Shown: piece after piece, positions 50,138 through 58,752 of the stretch
Layout: every line of letters begins with the position of its first letter
Position numbering within the stretch: position 1 is the first letter of the stretch
Origin: an uncultured bacterium
GTDB taxonomy: Bacteria; Bacteroidota; Bacteroidia; Bacteroidales; Rikenellaceae
Length of the DNA stretch: 64,000 bases
Direction of reading: 5' to 3'
Assembly: GCA_905214725.1 (NCBI GenBank)
Contig: CAJMNH010000005.1
Coordinates: 129,543-193,542, forward strand
Notes under the pieces: generated by a model
What the model was told of the DNA's origin: nothing
Seen by the model: the letters and a program-made list of their open reading frames with translations, nothing else
Databases searched by the model: none
Program-made: the position numbers and the translations under genes

Positions 50138-52777
50138 ATGAAAAAGTTTCTGAAAATCATTGCGATCGTGGTGGCCGTTCTGCTGGTCATCGCGCTCGTC
50201 GTACCGCTCGCGCTCAAATCGAAGGTGGGCGACATCGTGAAGAAGGAGGCGAACGAACTGTTGACCGCCAAGGTCGATTTCCGTTCGCTCGACTTGAGCC
50301 TGCTACGTCATTTCCCGCACGCTTCGGTGGAACTGAAAGGGCTGACGGTCGTCTGCGCCGCGCCGTTCGAAGGGGATACGCTCGCTTCGGTCGAGCGCAT
50401 CTCGATCGTGGTCGACCTGATGTCGCTCTTCGGCGACTCGGGCTATGAGGTGACCAAACTGCTCGTCGACGCCCCGCATCTGCATGCCCGCAAGCTCGCC
50501 GACGGCCGCGTCAACTGGGACGTGATGAAGCCTTCGGACGAACCTGCCGAGAAGAAGGCAGAGAAGAGCGACAGCGAGCCCTCGGCTTTCCGGCTTCAAA
50601 TGCGCGACGTGCGTTTGTCGAACGCCGTCATCCGCTATGAGGACGATTCGACCGGCATGCGCGCCGGCGTCGATCCCCTCGGCCTGCGGCTGAGCGGCGA
50701 TCTGTCGGGCGAGCGCAGCGATCTGAAACTGAAAATGGAGGCCGCACGGCTGAATTTCGCTACGGGCGGCATGTCGCTGTTGCGCGACGCCAACCTTACG
50801 GCTGACATCACGCTCGACGCCGATCTGAAAAACAACCGCTTCACCTTCTCCGACAACAAGGTCAGCCTCAATGCCATCGCGCTGAGTCTCGACGGCTGGG
50901 TGGCGCTCGCGGAGGGGCAGACCGAAATGGACGTGCGCGTCAACAGCTCGAAGGTCGAGTTCCGCGACATTCTGTCGATGGTGCCGGCCTTCTATACGCG
51001 CGATTTCAAAAATCTGACCGCTTCGGGTCAGCTCACGCTCGGCGCATGGGCCAAAGGCGTGATGGCGGGCGACCGCATGCCGGCCTTCGAAGCGACGTTG
51101 CAGGTGCGCGACGGCAGTTTCAAGTACGCTTCGCTGCCCAAGGCGGTGACGGGTATCACGATCGACGCCAAAGCGGCCAACCCCGGCGGAACGCTCGACG
51201 CCACGACCGTCGACGTGCCGACCTTCGCGCTGACGATGGCCGGCAACGCGCTGCGCTGCTCGCTCTGGGCCGCAACGCCGATGAGCGACCTGCGGTTCAA
51301 GGCGGCCGCAAACGGCAAAGTCGATCTGGGAGCCGTGAAAGAGGTCTACCCGCTGGGCGACTCGATTGCGCTGGCGGGCGTCGTGACGGCCGACGTGCAG
51401 GTGTCGGGCCGGATGTCCGACATCGAAAAGGAGCGTTACGAGCAGATCGCCGCTTCGGGCAAACTCACCGTCGAAGGGGTCACGGCGACGCTTGCGGGAT
51501 TGCCCGAGGTGAAGGTGCGCCGCGCCGCGATGAGCGTCAGTCCGGCGGCATTGACCCTCTCCGAACTGGGCCTTACGGTAGGCCGCAGCGACCTCGAAGC
51601 GTCGGGCAGTCTGTCGAACTACATCGGCTATTTTCTGCGCGACCAGACCCTGCGCGGACGGCTCAACATAACGTCGTCGCTGCTCGATCTGAACGAACTG
51701 ATGGGCGACGCTTCGCCGGCCGAGGCAGAGCAGACGCCTGCCGACACGACGGCGATGCGGGCGTTCGTCGTACCGCAGAACCTCGATCTGGCGCTGGGCG
51801 CGTCGCTGAAAAAAGTTCTGTTCCAGAAGATGGTGCTGACCGATTTCACGGGGTCGCTGGCCGTCGCCAAGGGAACGGTTTCGATGAACCGGCTGGCGAT
51901 GAACGCCTTCGATGGAAAAATGTCCGCTTCGGGCAGCTATTCGACGGCGGCCGACGAGCGGCGTCCCGCACTGAAACTCAAAGCCGAGATCGCCGACGCT
52001 TCGTTCTCGACGACGTTCGACCAGCTGGACGTGATCCGCAAGATGGTTCCCCTGTTCGAGAAGACGGGCGGCGACTACTCGATGTCGCTCGACCTGACGA
52101 CCCGCCTCACCGAAACGATGGATCCCGATTACGCCACGCTGCAGGCCGAAGGGTCGATCCGCTCGAAGAACATCCATTTGCAGAATATCGCCGTATTCGA
52201 CCAGTTGGCCACCGCGCTCAAAAACGACAACCTGCGCAAGATCGAAGCGAAGGACGTCAATATCCGCTTCACGATCCGCGACGGGCGGATTACCACGCAG
52301 CCCTTCGATTTGAAGATGGGCGGCATCTCGCTCGATCTGTCGGGTTCGACGGGATTGGATCAGACGATCGACTACACGGCCAAGGTGAAACTGCCCGAAG
52401 GATCGACCGGCGGTGTGCTTTCGACGGTCAATGTCGGCATCGGAGGCAGTTTCTCGTCGCCCAAGATCACACTGGACGTGAAGGAGGCCGTCAAGGACGC
52501 CGTGACCAATACGATTCAGAAAGAGTTGGGCAAACTCACCGGCGCCTCGACCGCGGGGAAATCGGCTGACGAGATTCGCGCCGACGCCAAGGCCAAGGGC
52601 GACAAACTCGTCGAAGAGGCCAAGACGCAGCGCGAGAAACTCGTAGAGAACGCTTCGGGCAAACTGGCCAAGGCTTTGGCTGAAAAGAGTGGCGACGCAC
52701 TGGTGTCGGCCGCCGAGAAACAGGCGCAGAAGCTGATGGAGCAGGCCGAGCAACAGATCGCCGCACAGCAACAATAG
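50138..52777 (+). CDS. AsmA-family envelope protein
   Basis: This 879-aa protein has an N-terminal membrane anchor (residues 5-28, IIAIVVAVLLVIALVVPLAL), an AsmA N-terminal domain (VDFRSLDLSLLRHFPHASVELKGLTV) and a long region of amphipathic beta-strands. The AsmA C-terminal signature near 690-800 includes TLQAEGSIRSKNIHLQNIAVFDQLA and TQPFDLKMGGISLDLSGSTG. The final 80 residues are a lysine/glutamine-rich helical tail (ADAKAKGDKLVEEAKTQREK). AsmA-like proteins form bridge-like lipid conduits between inner and outer membrane. It is followed by a terminator. Confidence 0.92.
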   Translation: MKKFLKIIAIVVAVLLVIALVVPLALKSKVGDIVKKEANELLTAKVDFRSLDLSLLRHFPHASVELKGLTVVCAAPFEGDTLASVERISIVVDLMSLFGDSGYEVTKLLVDAPHLHARKLADGRVNWDVMKPSDEPAEKKAEKSDSEPSAFRLQMRDVRLSNAVIRYEDDSTGMRAGVDPLGLRLSGDLSGERSDLKLKMEAARLNFATGGMSLLRDANLTADITLDADLKNNRFTFSDNKVSLNAIALSLDGWVALAEGQTEMDVRVNSSKVEFRDILSMVPAFYTRDFKNLTASGQLTLGAWAKGVMAGDRMPAFEATLQVRDGSFKYASLPKAVTGITIDAKAANPGGTLDATTVDVPTFALTMAGNALRCSLWAATPMSDLRFKAAANGKVDLGAVKEVYPLGDSIALAGVVTADVQVSGRMSDIEKERYEQIAASGKLTVEGVTATLAGLPEVKVRRAAMSVSPAALTLSELGLTVGRSDLEASGSLSNYIGYFLRDQTLRGRLNITSSLLDLNELMGDASPAEAEQTPADTTAMRAFVVPQNLDLALGASLKKVLFQKMVLTDFTGSLAVAKGTVSMNRLAMNAFDGKMSASGSYSTAADERRPALKLKAEIADASFSTTFDQLDVIRKMVPLFEKTGGDYSMSLDLTTRLTETMDPDYATLQAEGSIRSKNIHLQNIAVFDQLATALKNDNLRKIEAKDVNIRFTIRDGRITTQPFDLKMGGISLDLSGSTGLDQTIDYTAKVKLPEGSTGGVLSTVNVGIGGSFSSPKITLDVKEAVKDAVTNTIQKELGKLTGASTAGKSADEIRADAKAKGDKLVEEAKTQREKLVENASGKLAKALAEKSGDALVSAAEKQAQKLMEQAEQQIAAQQQ

Positions 52778-52806
52778 CCGCTGCGGCTCCGCCGCAACGC
52801 AAAAAC

Positions 52807-52840
52807 GAAGCAGCGCCTTTATTCGGGCGCTGCTTTATTT
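52807..52840. terminator. Terminator between convergent AsmA and EamA genes
   Basis: AAGCAGCGCC pairs with GGGCGCTGCTT, followed on the plus strand by TATTTT. Confidence 0.8.
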
Positions 52841-52908
52841 TACGCTCCTGCAACCCGACAGCCGCCGAATCAGGGAAAGAGCGGAAAACGGACGAAATTC
52901 GTCTCCTT

Positions 52909-53796
52909 TCAAGCGCCGTTTTTCAACCCCGCCAGCCAGACGCCCGGCAGAATCAACGCCGCGCCGAGGAGAGCGATGAGCGTAATCCGTTCGCCGAGTA
53001 CCGCCGCCGCAGTCAGCAGCGTCACCAACGGATTGAAATAGATGTAGTTGGTCGCCCGCATCGTTCCCAATCGCCGCATCACGGCCGTCCAAAGCAGGTA
53101 ACAGCCCATCGAAGCGACCAATCCCAAAAAGAGCAGATTGCCCCACACGACCGGCTGCGTCCATGCCGAAGAGAGGTGCAGCGGAGAGAAAGCCAAGACC
53201 GGCAGGGCGGTCGCCACGCCGTAAAAGAAGACCTTGCGCATCAGGAACACATCGGAATACCGCTCGCTCAGGCGGCGCAGCAACAGGCTGTAAAAGGCCC
53301 ACATCAAAGCGGCCGTCAGCGCCAGCAGGTCGCCCGCCGGACTGAGCCGTAAAACGAAACGCCCGTTGAAGACCACGCAGGCGACACCTGCGAAGGCGAT
53401 CGCCGAACCCCAGAGCTGCGTCGACCGCAACGCTCCCGAAAGCCGGAAAAGACGCAGCAGCAAAAGCGTCAGCACGGGAGCCGTAGTCACCAGCAGCGAA
53501 ACGTTCGACGCGGGAGCCATCCCCACGGCCATGTTCTCGGTCAGGAAATAGACCGATCCGCCCGTCAGCCCCATTGCCGCCAACAACGCCTCGTCACGCC
53601 ACGAAGCGGCGAAGAGCCGCCTCGAAAAGGGCCACAGGCAGAGGTAAGCCAGAAGGAACCGCGCCAGAAAAATATCGAGCGGCGTCAGGCCGCAGTTGAT
53701 CAGCACCTTCGTCGCCACGAAGGTCGTGCCCCACACCCCGACGCAGACCAGCGCCGCTGCGTGCCATATCCAGCCGGGTCTCTCCGTTCCGTTCAT
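52909..53796 (-). CDS. EamA/DMT-superfamily transporter
   Basis: This 295-aa protein has ten predicted membrane segments in two EamA repeats: WIWHAAALVCVGVWGTTFVATKVLI starts the first and LALTAALMWAFYSLLLRRLSER the second. The helix end LLTAAAVLGERITLIALLGAALILPGVWLAG is the usual EamA C-terminus. These proteins export amino acids or other metabolites. The frame is open upstream to 54378, but the ATG at 53796 is the family start and the extension crosses another promoter and leader. It is divergent from a MATE gene with a 421-base spacer. Confidence 0.91.
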   Translation of the reverse strand: MNGTERPGWIWHAAALVCVGVWGTTFVATKVLINCGLTPLDIFLARFLLAYLCLWPFSRRLFAASWRDEALLAAMGLTGGSVYFLTENMAVGMAPASNVSLLVTTAPVLTLLLLRLFRLSGALRSTQLWGSAIAFAGVACVVFNGRFVLRLSPAGDLLALTAALMWAFYSLLLRRLSERYSDVFLMRKVFFYGVATALPVLAFSPLHLSSAWTQPVVWGNLLFLGLVASMGCYLLWTAVMRRLGTMRATNYIYFNPLVTLLTAAAVLGERITLIALLGAALILPGVWLAGLKNGA

Positions 53797-53916
53797 CGTC
53801 TGTCGCTTTTTCGCACCGCCAAAGATACGAAAAAGAATATTACCGCCGCCGCCCGTCCCGAAAAGTCCTTCGGCAGACGCCCTGAACGGGAGAGTGCGAT
53901 TTTTCAGCGGGAAAAT

Positions 53917-53947
53917 TTTGCAACTCGGAAAATAGCGGGTACCTTTG
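53917..53947 (+). promoter_or_regulatory. Promoter upstream of the second MATE gene
   Basis: TTTG (53917-53920), a 19-base spacer and TACCTTTG (53940-53947) fit consensus. The predicted start near 53954 leaves an unusually long leader of about 264 bases. Confidence 0.7.
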
Positions 53948-53953
53948 CCCAAC

Positions 53954-54217
53954 GAAAATAACCATCGCTCCGTATCGGAGGGTATATGGGAAATATACCG
54001 GATAAGATACAAGGTCACACTTGTACTTATCCGGTTTTTTATTGGAGCCGGCGGCTGAACCCGATACGATTCGGTCGCAGGCGTCCCGACCCGAAAGATG
54101 AAACGGACGGAGCGCCGCAGGACTCTTCGGGCGAAGATCGGACACGGAATACCGCCGCCCGAAAGGAGGTGAAAAAGAGGTAACGACAGTCTTATCGTAA
54201 AAAAAGGCAGAAGAACG
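53954..54217 (+). promoter_or_regulatory. Structured leader with internal terminator before the MATE gene (candidate attenuator or riboswitch)
   Basis: Three hairpins occur in series: CTCCG-TAT-CGGAG (from about 53968), GGTATAT-GGGAA-ATATACC (about 53981-53999) and a long stem CCGGATAAG / CTTATCCGG with an inner TACAAG / CTTGTA, followed by TTTTTT. A 65-codon frame opens with ATG at 53986, in the loop of the second hairpin, reads through the terminator stem and ends at 54183. It could be a leader peptide. A Shine-Dalgarno-like AGGAGGTG lies near 54161. I do not recognise a known riboswitch class. Confidence 0.55.
53998..54040 (+). terminator. Intrinsic terminator inside the MATE leader
   Basis: CCGGATAAG (53998-54006) pairs with CTTATCCGG (54026-54034) and is followed by six T. 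It lies after the promoter and 178 bases before the MATE ATG. It should stop transcription unless an antiterminator forms, or it ends a short RNA of about 90 bases. Confidence 0.75.
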
Positions 54218-55576
54218 ATGAAAGAGTTGGATTTGACAAAGGGGCGCGTTCCCTCGGTACTGCTCCGCTTCGCATTGCCCTTTCTATTGGCAAACCTGTT
54301 ACAGGCGTTGTACGGCGGCGCCGATCTGCTCATCGTAGGGCAAACGGACAGCGCGGCCGGAGTGGCGGCCGTGGCCATCGGCAGTCAGGTGATGCAGACC
54401 ATCACCGGCATCGTGCTGGGGCTGACCACCGGCGTTACGGTATGCGTGGCGATCGCCGTCGGCGCGGCCGACGACCGGAGAGCCGCCCGCATCATCGGCA
54501 CGACGGTATGGCTGTTTCTCGGCATTTCCGCCGCACTCACGCTCGGAATGCTGTGTGCGGTCGAACGGATCACGGAGTGGATGCACACGCCCGCCGAGGC
54601 GGTCGGACAAACGGTGCAATACCTCTGGATCTGTTCGCTGGGCATCCTCTTCATCGTAGGATACAACGCCGCCTGCGGCATCATGCGCGGGCTGGGCGAC
54701 AGCCGCACGCCGTTGGCAATCGTCGCCGTCGCATGCGTCGTGAACATCGCGCTCGACCTGCTCTTCGTCGTCGGAATGGGATGGGGCGCGGCCGGAGCGG
54801 CCGCGGCGACCATCGCGGCGCAAGGCATCAGTTTTCTGGTCGCAGTCGTCCGGTTATGGCGTCGCGGATTCGCATTCCCGTTCCATCGCAGCGATCTGGC
54901 ATGGAACGGCAGCCATGTGCTGCGCATCCTCAGGCTCGGCACGCCGATCGCATTGCAGGATGCGCTGATCAACGTGTCGTTCCTGCTTATCACGGCCATC
55001 ATCAACACGATGGGCGTCGTCGCCTCGGCCGCCGTGGGCGTGGTCGAGAAACTGATCGTCTTCGCCATGCTCCCGATGACGGCCTTCGCCGCGGCCGTAT
55101 CGACCATGACGGCGCAGAACTACGGCGCCGGCCGGCCGCAGCGGATGCACCGGAGCCTGCTCTGGGGAATCGGATACTCGCTGCTGTTCGGACTCTCGGT
55201 CTGCATCTACGCCCAACTTCTCCCCGAGACGCTCACCCGGTTATTCACCCGGGAGCCGGCGGTCATCGCCCTGAGCGCCGACTATTTGCGTTCGTATAGT
55301 TTCGACTGCATCCTCGTGAGCTTCGTCTTCTGTTTCAACGCTTTTTTCAGCGGGCAGGGGAACTCGCTCTTCCCGATGATCCACAGTCTGATCGCCACCT
55401 TCGTCTTCCGCATCCCGCTCTCCTACTTTTTCAGTCTCTCGGGCGACATCTTCCACATCGGCTGGGCGGCGCCGCTCAGCACGCTGGTCTCGCTGCTGTT
55501 CTGCATCGCCTACCTCCGTTTCTACAACCGCCGCCGGACGCGACTTCCGCAGGTTCGGGGATTCAAAGGCGCCTGA
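54218..55576 (+). CDS. MATE-family efflux transporter (second copy)
   Basis: This 452-aa MATE transporter has 12 predicted membrane segments: VPSVLLRFALPFLLANLLQALYGGADLLIVGQTDSAAGVAAVAIGSQ at the N-terminus, YNAACGIMRGLGDSRTPL near 150 and STMTAQNYGAGRPQRM near 300. It exports cationic or drug-like compounds in exchange for sodium or protons. Start ATG at 54218. It is preceded by a leader with an internal terminator, suggesting that expression is switched on by a ligand or by translation stress. It is only distantly similar to the MATE protein encoded at 46715-48112. Confidence 0.94.
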   Translation: MKELDLTKGRVPSVLLRFALPFLLANLLQALYGGADLLIVGQTDSAAGVAAVAIGSQVMQTITGIVLGLTTGVTVCVAIAVGAADDRRAARIIGTTVWLFLGISAALTLGMLCAVERITEWMHTPAEAVGQTVQYLWICSLGILFIVGYNAACGIMRGLGDSRTPLAIVAVACVVNIALDLLFVVGMGWGAAGAAAATIAAQGISFLVAVVRLWRRGFAFPFHRSDLAWNGSHVLRILRLGTPIALQDALINVSFLLITAIINTMGVVASAAVGVVEKLIVFAMLPMTAFAAAVSTMTAQNYGAGRPQRMHRSLLWGIGYSLLFGLSVCIYAQLLPETLTRLFTREPAVIALSADYLRSYSFDCILVSFVFCFNAFFSGQGNSLFPMIHSLIATFVFRIPLSYFFSLSGDIFHIGWAAPLSTLVSLLFCIAYLRFYNRRRTRLPQVRGFKGA

Positions 55577-55720
55577 GCGGCGGTATCGGAGAGATCAGGA
55601 TCTCCAAGCGGCGTATGAAGCGGAAACGGCCTGCGCATCCCCGCACCTTCGCCTGCGGATTTTTCCCAAAACGGGCGGCCGTAACGGACAATGACGCGCA
55701 CAACGTCGCGTTATAATGCG

Positions 55721-55728
55721 TATCTTTG
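55721..55728 (+). promoter_or_regulatory. -7 promoter box of the Kef-type antiporter gene
   Basis: TATCTTTG lies 16 bases before the ATG at 55745. The implied leader is very short. No good -33 match is visible. Confidence 0.5.
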
Positions 55729-55744
55729 CAACAAACAACAACCC

Positions 55745-58030
55745 ATGTCCGCCATCGCACCGCTTATTTCCGACTTGGCGATCATTCTGATCGCCGCCGG
55801 TTGCTCGACGCTCGTTTTCAAATGGCTGCGCCAACCCGTCATTCTCGGCTACATCGTGGCGGGGCTGCTTGCAGGCCCCTCCTTTCCCGGCATTCCGACC
55901 GTCTCCGACCCGTCGAGCATACGGGTGTGGGCCGATATCGGCGTCATCTTCCTGCTCTTCGCCATGGGCCTCGAATTCTCGTTCCGCAAGCTGCTGAACG
56001 TGGGCGGAACGGCCGTCACGGCCGCCGTGACGATCGTCGCAGGGATGATGTTCGTCGGTTACGGCGCAGGAGCGCTGATGGGGTTTTCGCACATGAGCAG
56101 CATCTTTCTGGGCGGCATGCTTTCGATGTCCTCCACGGCGATCGTCTTCAAGGCCTTCGACGACATGGGACTGCGCGGGCAGCGTTTCACGGGAGTGGTG
56201 CTGGGCATTCTCGTAGTCGAGGATTTGGTGGGCGTCGTGCTGATGGTGCTGCTCTCGACGCTGGCCGTGAGCAAACAGTTCGAAGGCGGCGAGATGCTGG
56301 GCAGCATCCTCAAACTGGGCGCCTTTCTGATCTTCTGGTCGCTGCTGGGCATCTACCTGATCCCCACGCTGCTCAAACGACTGCAACGGCTGTTGAACGA
56401 CGAAACGCTGCTGATCGTCGCCCTCGGCTTGTGTCTGGGAATGGTGATGATCGCCGTCAAGGCAGGTTTCTCGGCGGCGCTCGGCGCCTTCGTCATGGGT
56501 TCGCTGCTGGCCGAAACGGTCGCCGCCGAACGGATCGTGAAACTCGTGCAACCCGTCAAAAACCTCTTCGGGGCGATCTTCTTCGTCTCGGTGGGAATGA
56601 TGATCGAACCGTCGCTGCTCGTGCGTTACATCTGGCCTATTCTGCTGCTTACCGTCGTCGTACTCGCCGGACAGGCGATCTTCGCCACGCTCGGCGTGCT
56701 CGTTTCGGGCCAGCCGTTGCGCGTGGCTGTCCAGTCGGGATTCTCGCTCACGCAGGTCGGCGAATTCGCCTTCATCATCGCCACGCTCGGCACGACGCTG
56801 CATGTGACGGACGACTACCTCTATCCCGTCATCGTGGCCGTATCGGTCGTCACGACCTTTCTGACGCCTTATATGATGCAGGCTGCCGATCCCGCCTACG
56901 GCTTTCTCGAACGGCATCTGCCCGCGAAGTGGCAGCGTCTGCTGGCGCGTTACGCATCGGGAGCAGGCCCCGAAAGCCATCACAATACTTGGCTGCGGCT
57001 GCTGCGCCGCATGTTGGCGCCCGTCGCCCTCTACATCGTCTTCTGCATCTTCGCCGAGGCGGTCTTTCTGCGCTACGCCGCACCGTGGATCGAACGGCAG
57101 ATTCCGGGATGGGCGGGCGCTGCAATCAGTCTGGCGGCGATTCTCGGCGTACTGGCCCCGATTCTGCTCATGGTGCTCCGGCAAGGCAACCGCTCGCCCG
57201 AATTCCGGCGGTTGTGGAACGACAGCAAGTTCAACCGCGGGCCGCTCGTCTCGCTTATCCTATTGAAATGCCTGCTCTGCATCGGCATCCTGATGTCGGT
57301 CGTAGCGTCGCTTTTCAACACCGCTTCGGGCATGGGTTTCGCCGTGTCGCTGCTGCTGCTCACCGGAATCGTCTTCTCGAAACGCCTGCATCGCCGCTCG
57401 TTCGAGATGGAGGAACGCTTCCGCGAGAATTTCGGCAGTGAAAACGACGCCTCCGTCACCGAGCGGCCTCTGAGCGAGGAGCAACTGCCGTTCGAAGATC
57501 TCCATATGGCCGAGTTCGGCGTGTCGCCCGAATCGGCCGTCGCGGGACGCACGCTCCATGAAATCGACTTCCGCCGCCGCTACGGCGTCACGGTCGTCGC
57601 CATCCGCCGCGGCGAACGCCAGCTGCGACTGCCCGACGGAGGGACGGCGCTCTTTCCCTATGACAAGCTGACGGTCGTGGGTACCGACGAGGAGTTCCGC
57701 ACCTTCCACCGCGTATTGGAGGAGCAGCGTTCGGCGCGCAGGCGCCGCCGCGAGCAAAAGGGAGCATCCGCCTTACAAATCGCCTCCTTTACGTTACCGG
57801 CCCGTTCGGCACTCGACGGCATACCCCTCGGCGAAGCCGAAGTGCGTCGCCACGGCTCGGCACTGGTACTGGGCATCGAACGGCCGGAAGGTCCCGTAAT
57901 GAACCCTTCGGCAGAAGAGCGGCTGCGGGCCGGCGACGTCGTCTGGGCGGTAGGCGATCCGAAGCGCATGAAACCCTTCTTCAACGCCGTGCGACGGCCG
58001 GACGACGACACCGCCGGAGTTCCGGCTTAA
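55745..58030 (+). CDS. Kef-type cation:proton antiporter (CPA2) with two TrkA-C domains
   Basis: This 761-aa protein has an N-terminal CPA2 exchanger domain of about 12-13 membrane segments (about 1-390): VILGYIVAGLLAGP, DIGVIFLLFAMGLEFS and GMLSMSSTAIVFKAF. Extra membrane segments follow near 425-545. Two cytoplasmic RCK_C/TrkA-C-type domains lie at about 575-650 (FGVSPESAVAGRTLHEIDFRR) and about 675-755 (LPARSALDGIPLGEAEVRRHG). No TrkA-N Rossmann domain is visible. It probably expels potassium or sodium during pH or osmotic stress. The ATG at 55745 matches the family start; an in-frame ATG at 55691 lies upstream of the promoter box. Confidence 0.92.
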   Translation: MSAIAPLISDLAIILIAAGCSTLVFKWLRQPVILGYIVAGLLAGPSFPGIPTVSDPSSIRVWADIGVIFLLFAMGLEFSFRKLLNVGGTAVTAAVTIVAGMMFVGYGAGALMGFSHMSSIFLGGMLSMSSTAIVFKAFDDMGLRGQRFTGVVLGILVVEDLVGVVLMVLLSTLAVSKQFEGGEMLGSILKLGAFLIFWSLLGIYLIPTLLKRLQRLLNDETLLIVALGLCLGMVMIAVKAGFSAALGAFVMGSLLAETVAAERIVKLVQPVKNLFGAIFFVSVGMMIEPSLLVRYIWPILLLTVVVLAGQAIFATLGVLVSGQPLRVAVQSGFSLTQVGEFAFIIATLGTTLHVTDDYLYPVIVAVSVVTTFLTPYMMQAADPAYGFLERHLPAKWQRLLARYASGAGPESHHNTWLRLLRRMLAPVALYIVFCIFAEAVFLRYAAPWIERQIPGWAGAAISLAAILGVLAPILLMVLRQGNRSPEFRRLWNDSKFNRGPLVSLILLKCLLCIGILMSVVASLFNTASGMGFAVSLLLLTGIVFSKRLHRRSFEMEERFRENFGSENDASVTERPLSEEQLPFEDLHMAEFGVSPESAVAGRTLHEIDFRRRYGVTVVAIRRGERQLRLPDGGTALFPYDKLTVVGTDEEFRTFHRVLEEQRSARRRRREQKGASALQIASFTLPARSALDGIPLGEAEVRRHGSALVLGIERPEGPVMNPSAEERLRAGDVVWAVGDPKRMKPFFNAVRRPDDDTAGVPA

Positions 58031-58035
58031 TCCCC

Positions 58036-58068
58036 AAAAAAGGAGTCTCTTTTCCGAGGCTCCTTCGA
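58036..58068. terminator. Terminator between convergent antiporter and outer-membrane protein genes
   Basis: AAGGAGTCTC pairs with GAGGCTCCTT (one wobble) across TTTTCC, with A and T flanks. Confidence 0.65.
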
Positions 58069-58072
58069 TTCG

Positions 58073-58624
58073 CTAAAAGCGGTATTTCGCACCGACGATC
58101 AGACTGCCCGAAATCCCGACGCCCGCTTCGGCGTAAGCGGCCAGACGGCCGCCGACCTCAATGCCGACAGGCGACAACTGAAAGGCGAACTGCGTCCGGG
58201 ATTCCTTGCGTCCGACGCCTTCGGCATGCGTAAAGGTCACGCCCGCTCCCACCCGCGAATAGAAGGACAGAACTTTGAGACGCATCCAATTCCATTTCAC
58301 ATTGGGCAGAATCGACCAATAACGGTTGTCGATCTTCGCGCCCGTGTCCCTGAATTTTCGCTCGTTGGAGGCGTAAACGACCGCCGCGCCGACGCTGATT
58401 CCTCCCGTCAGATAGAAATTATATCCCACCGTCACGCCGCCCCAGCCCGAGACGTCGCCGTCGGAACCCGAAACGGTGTCGGACAGCAGGTCGCTGTATT
58501 TGTCGATCCACGAGGAGGCGGAGGCCCAGCCGTAGGAGACGGAGAGCTCCTGCCGGTGCATCCGCTGCGCGGCGGCGGGCAGGGCGGCGAGAAGAATCGC
58601 CGCAAAAGTCGCTAATTTTTTCAT
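58073..58624 (-). CDS. Small outer membrane beta-barrel protein
   Basis: This 183-aa protein has a signal peptide (MKKLATFAAILLAALPAAAQ) and about eight amphipathic strands: ELSVSYGWASASSWIDKY, GGVTVGYNFYLTGGISVGAAVVYAS, FYSRVGAGVTFTH and a terminal SGSLIVGAKYRF ending in Phe. It looks like an OmpA/OmpW-sized eight-stranded barrel of the outer-membrane beta-barrel (OMP_b-brl) superfamily. Function unknown. ATG at 58624 is preferred over the one at 58651 because the signal peptide starts there. Confidence 0.8.
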   Translation of the reverse strand: MKKLATFAAILLAALPAAAQRMHRQELSVSYGWASASSWIDKYSDLLSDTVSGSDGDVSGWGGVTVGYNFYLTGGISVGAAVVYASNERKFRDTGAKIDNRYWSILPNVKWNWMRLKVLSFYSRVGAGVTFTHAEGVGRKESRTQFAFQLSPVGIEVGGRLAAYAEAGVGISGSLIVGAKYRF

Positions 58625-58693
58625 CGCTTGAATTTCGTTCGTCGTTTTCACGAAACCTCCGCAAAAACCGGGCGAAGCCGGAACCGCAGCGAC

Positions 58694-58727
58694 GAAAAAC
58701 GGAGACGCACCTTAAGGTGCGTCTCCG
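58694..58727 (-). terminator. Terminator after the GGGtGRT gene
   Basis: CGGAGACGCACCT and its perfect complement form a hairpin, followed on the minus strand by GTTTTT. It lies 25 bases past the stop. Confidence 0.85.
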
Positions 58728-58752
58728 CATATAAACGAGACCGGACGTCCGG

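Noticed and set aside
53986..54183. A 65-codon frame as an independent protein gene
   Set aside because: It overlaps the terminator stem and has no domain. It is kept only as a possible leader peptide in the MATE leader.
53797..54378. N-terminal extension of the EamA gene to 54378
   Set aside because: It crosses the divergent promoter, leader hairpins and MATE start, and the EamA fold begins at 53796.
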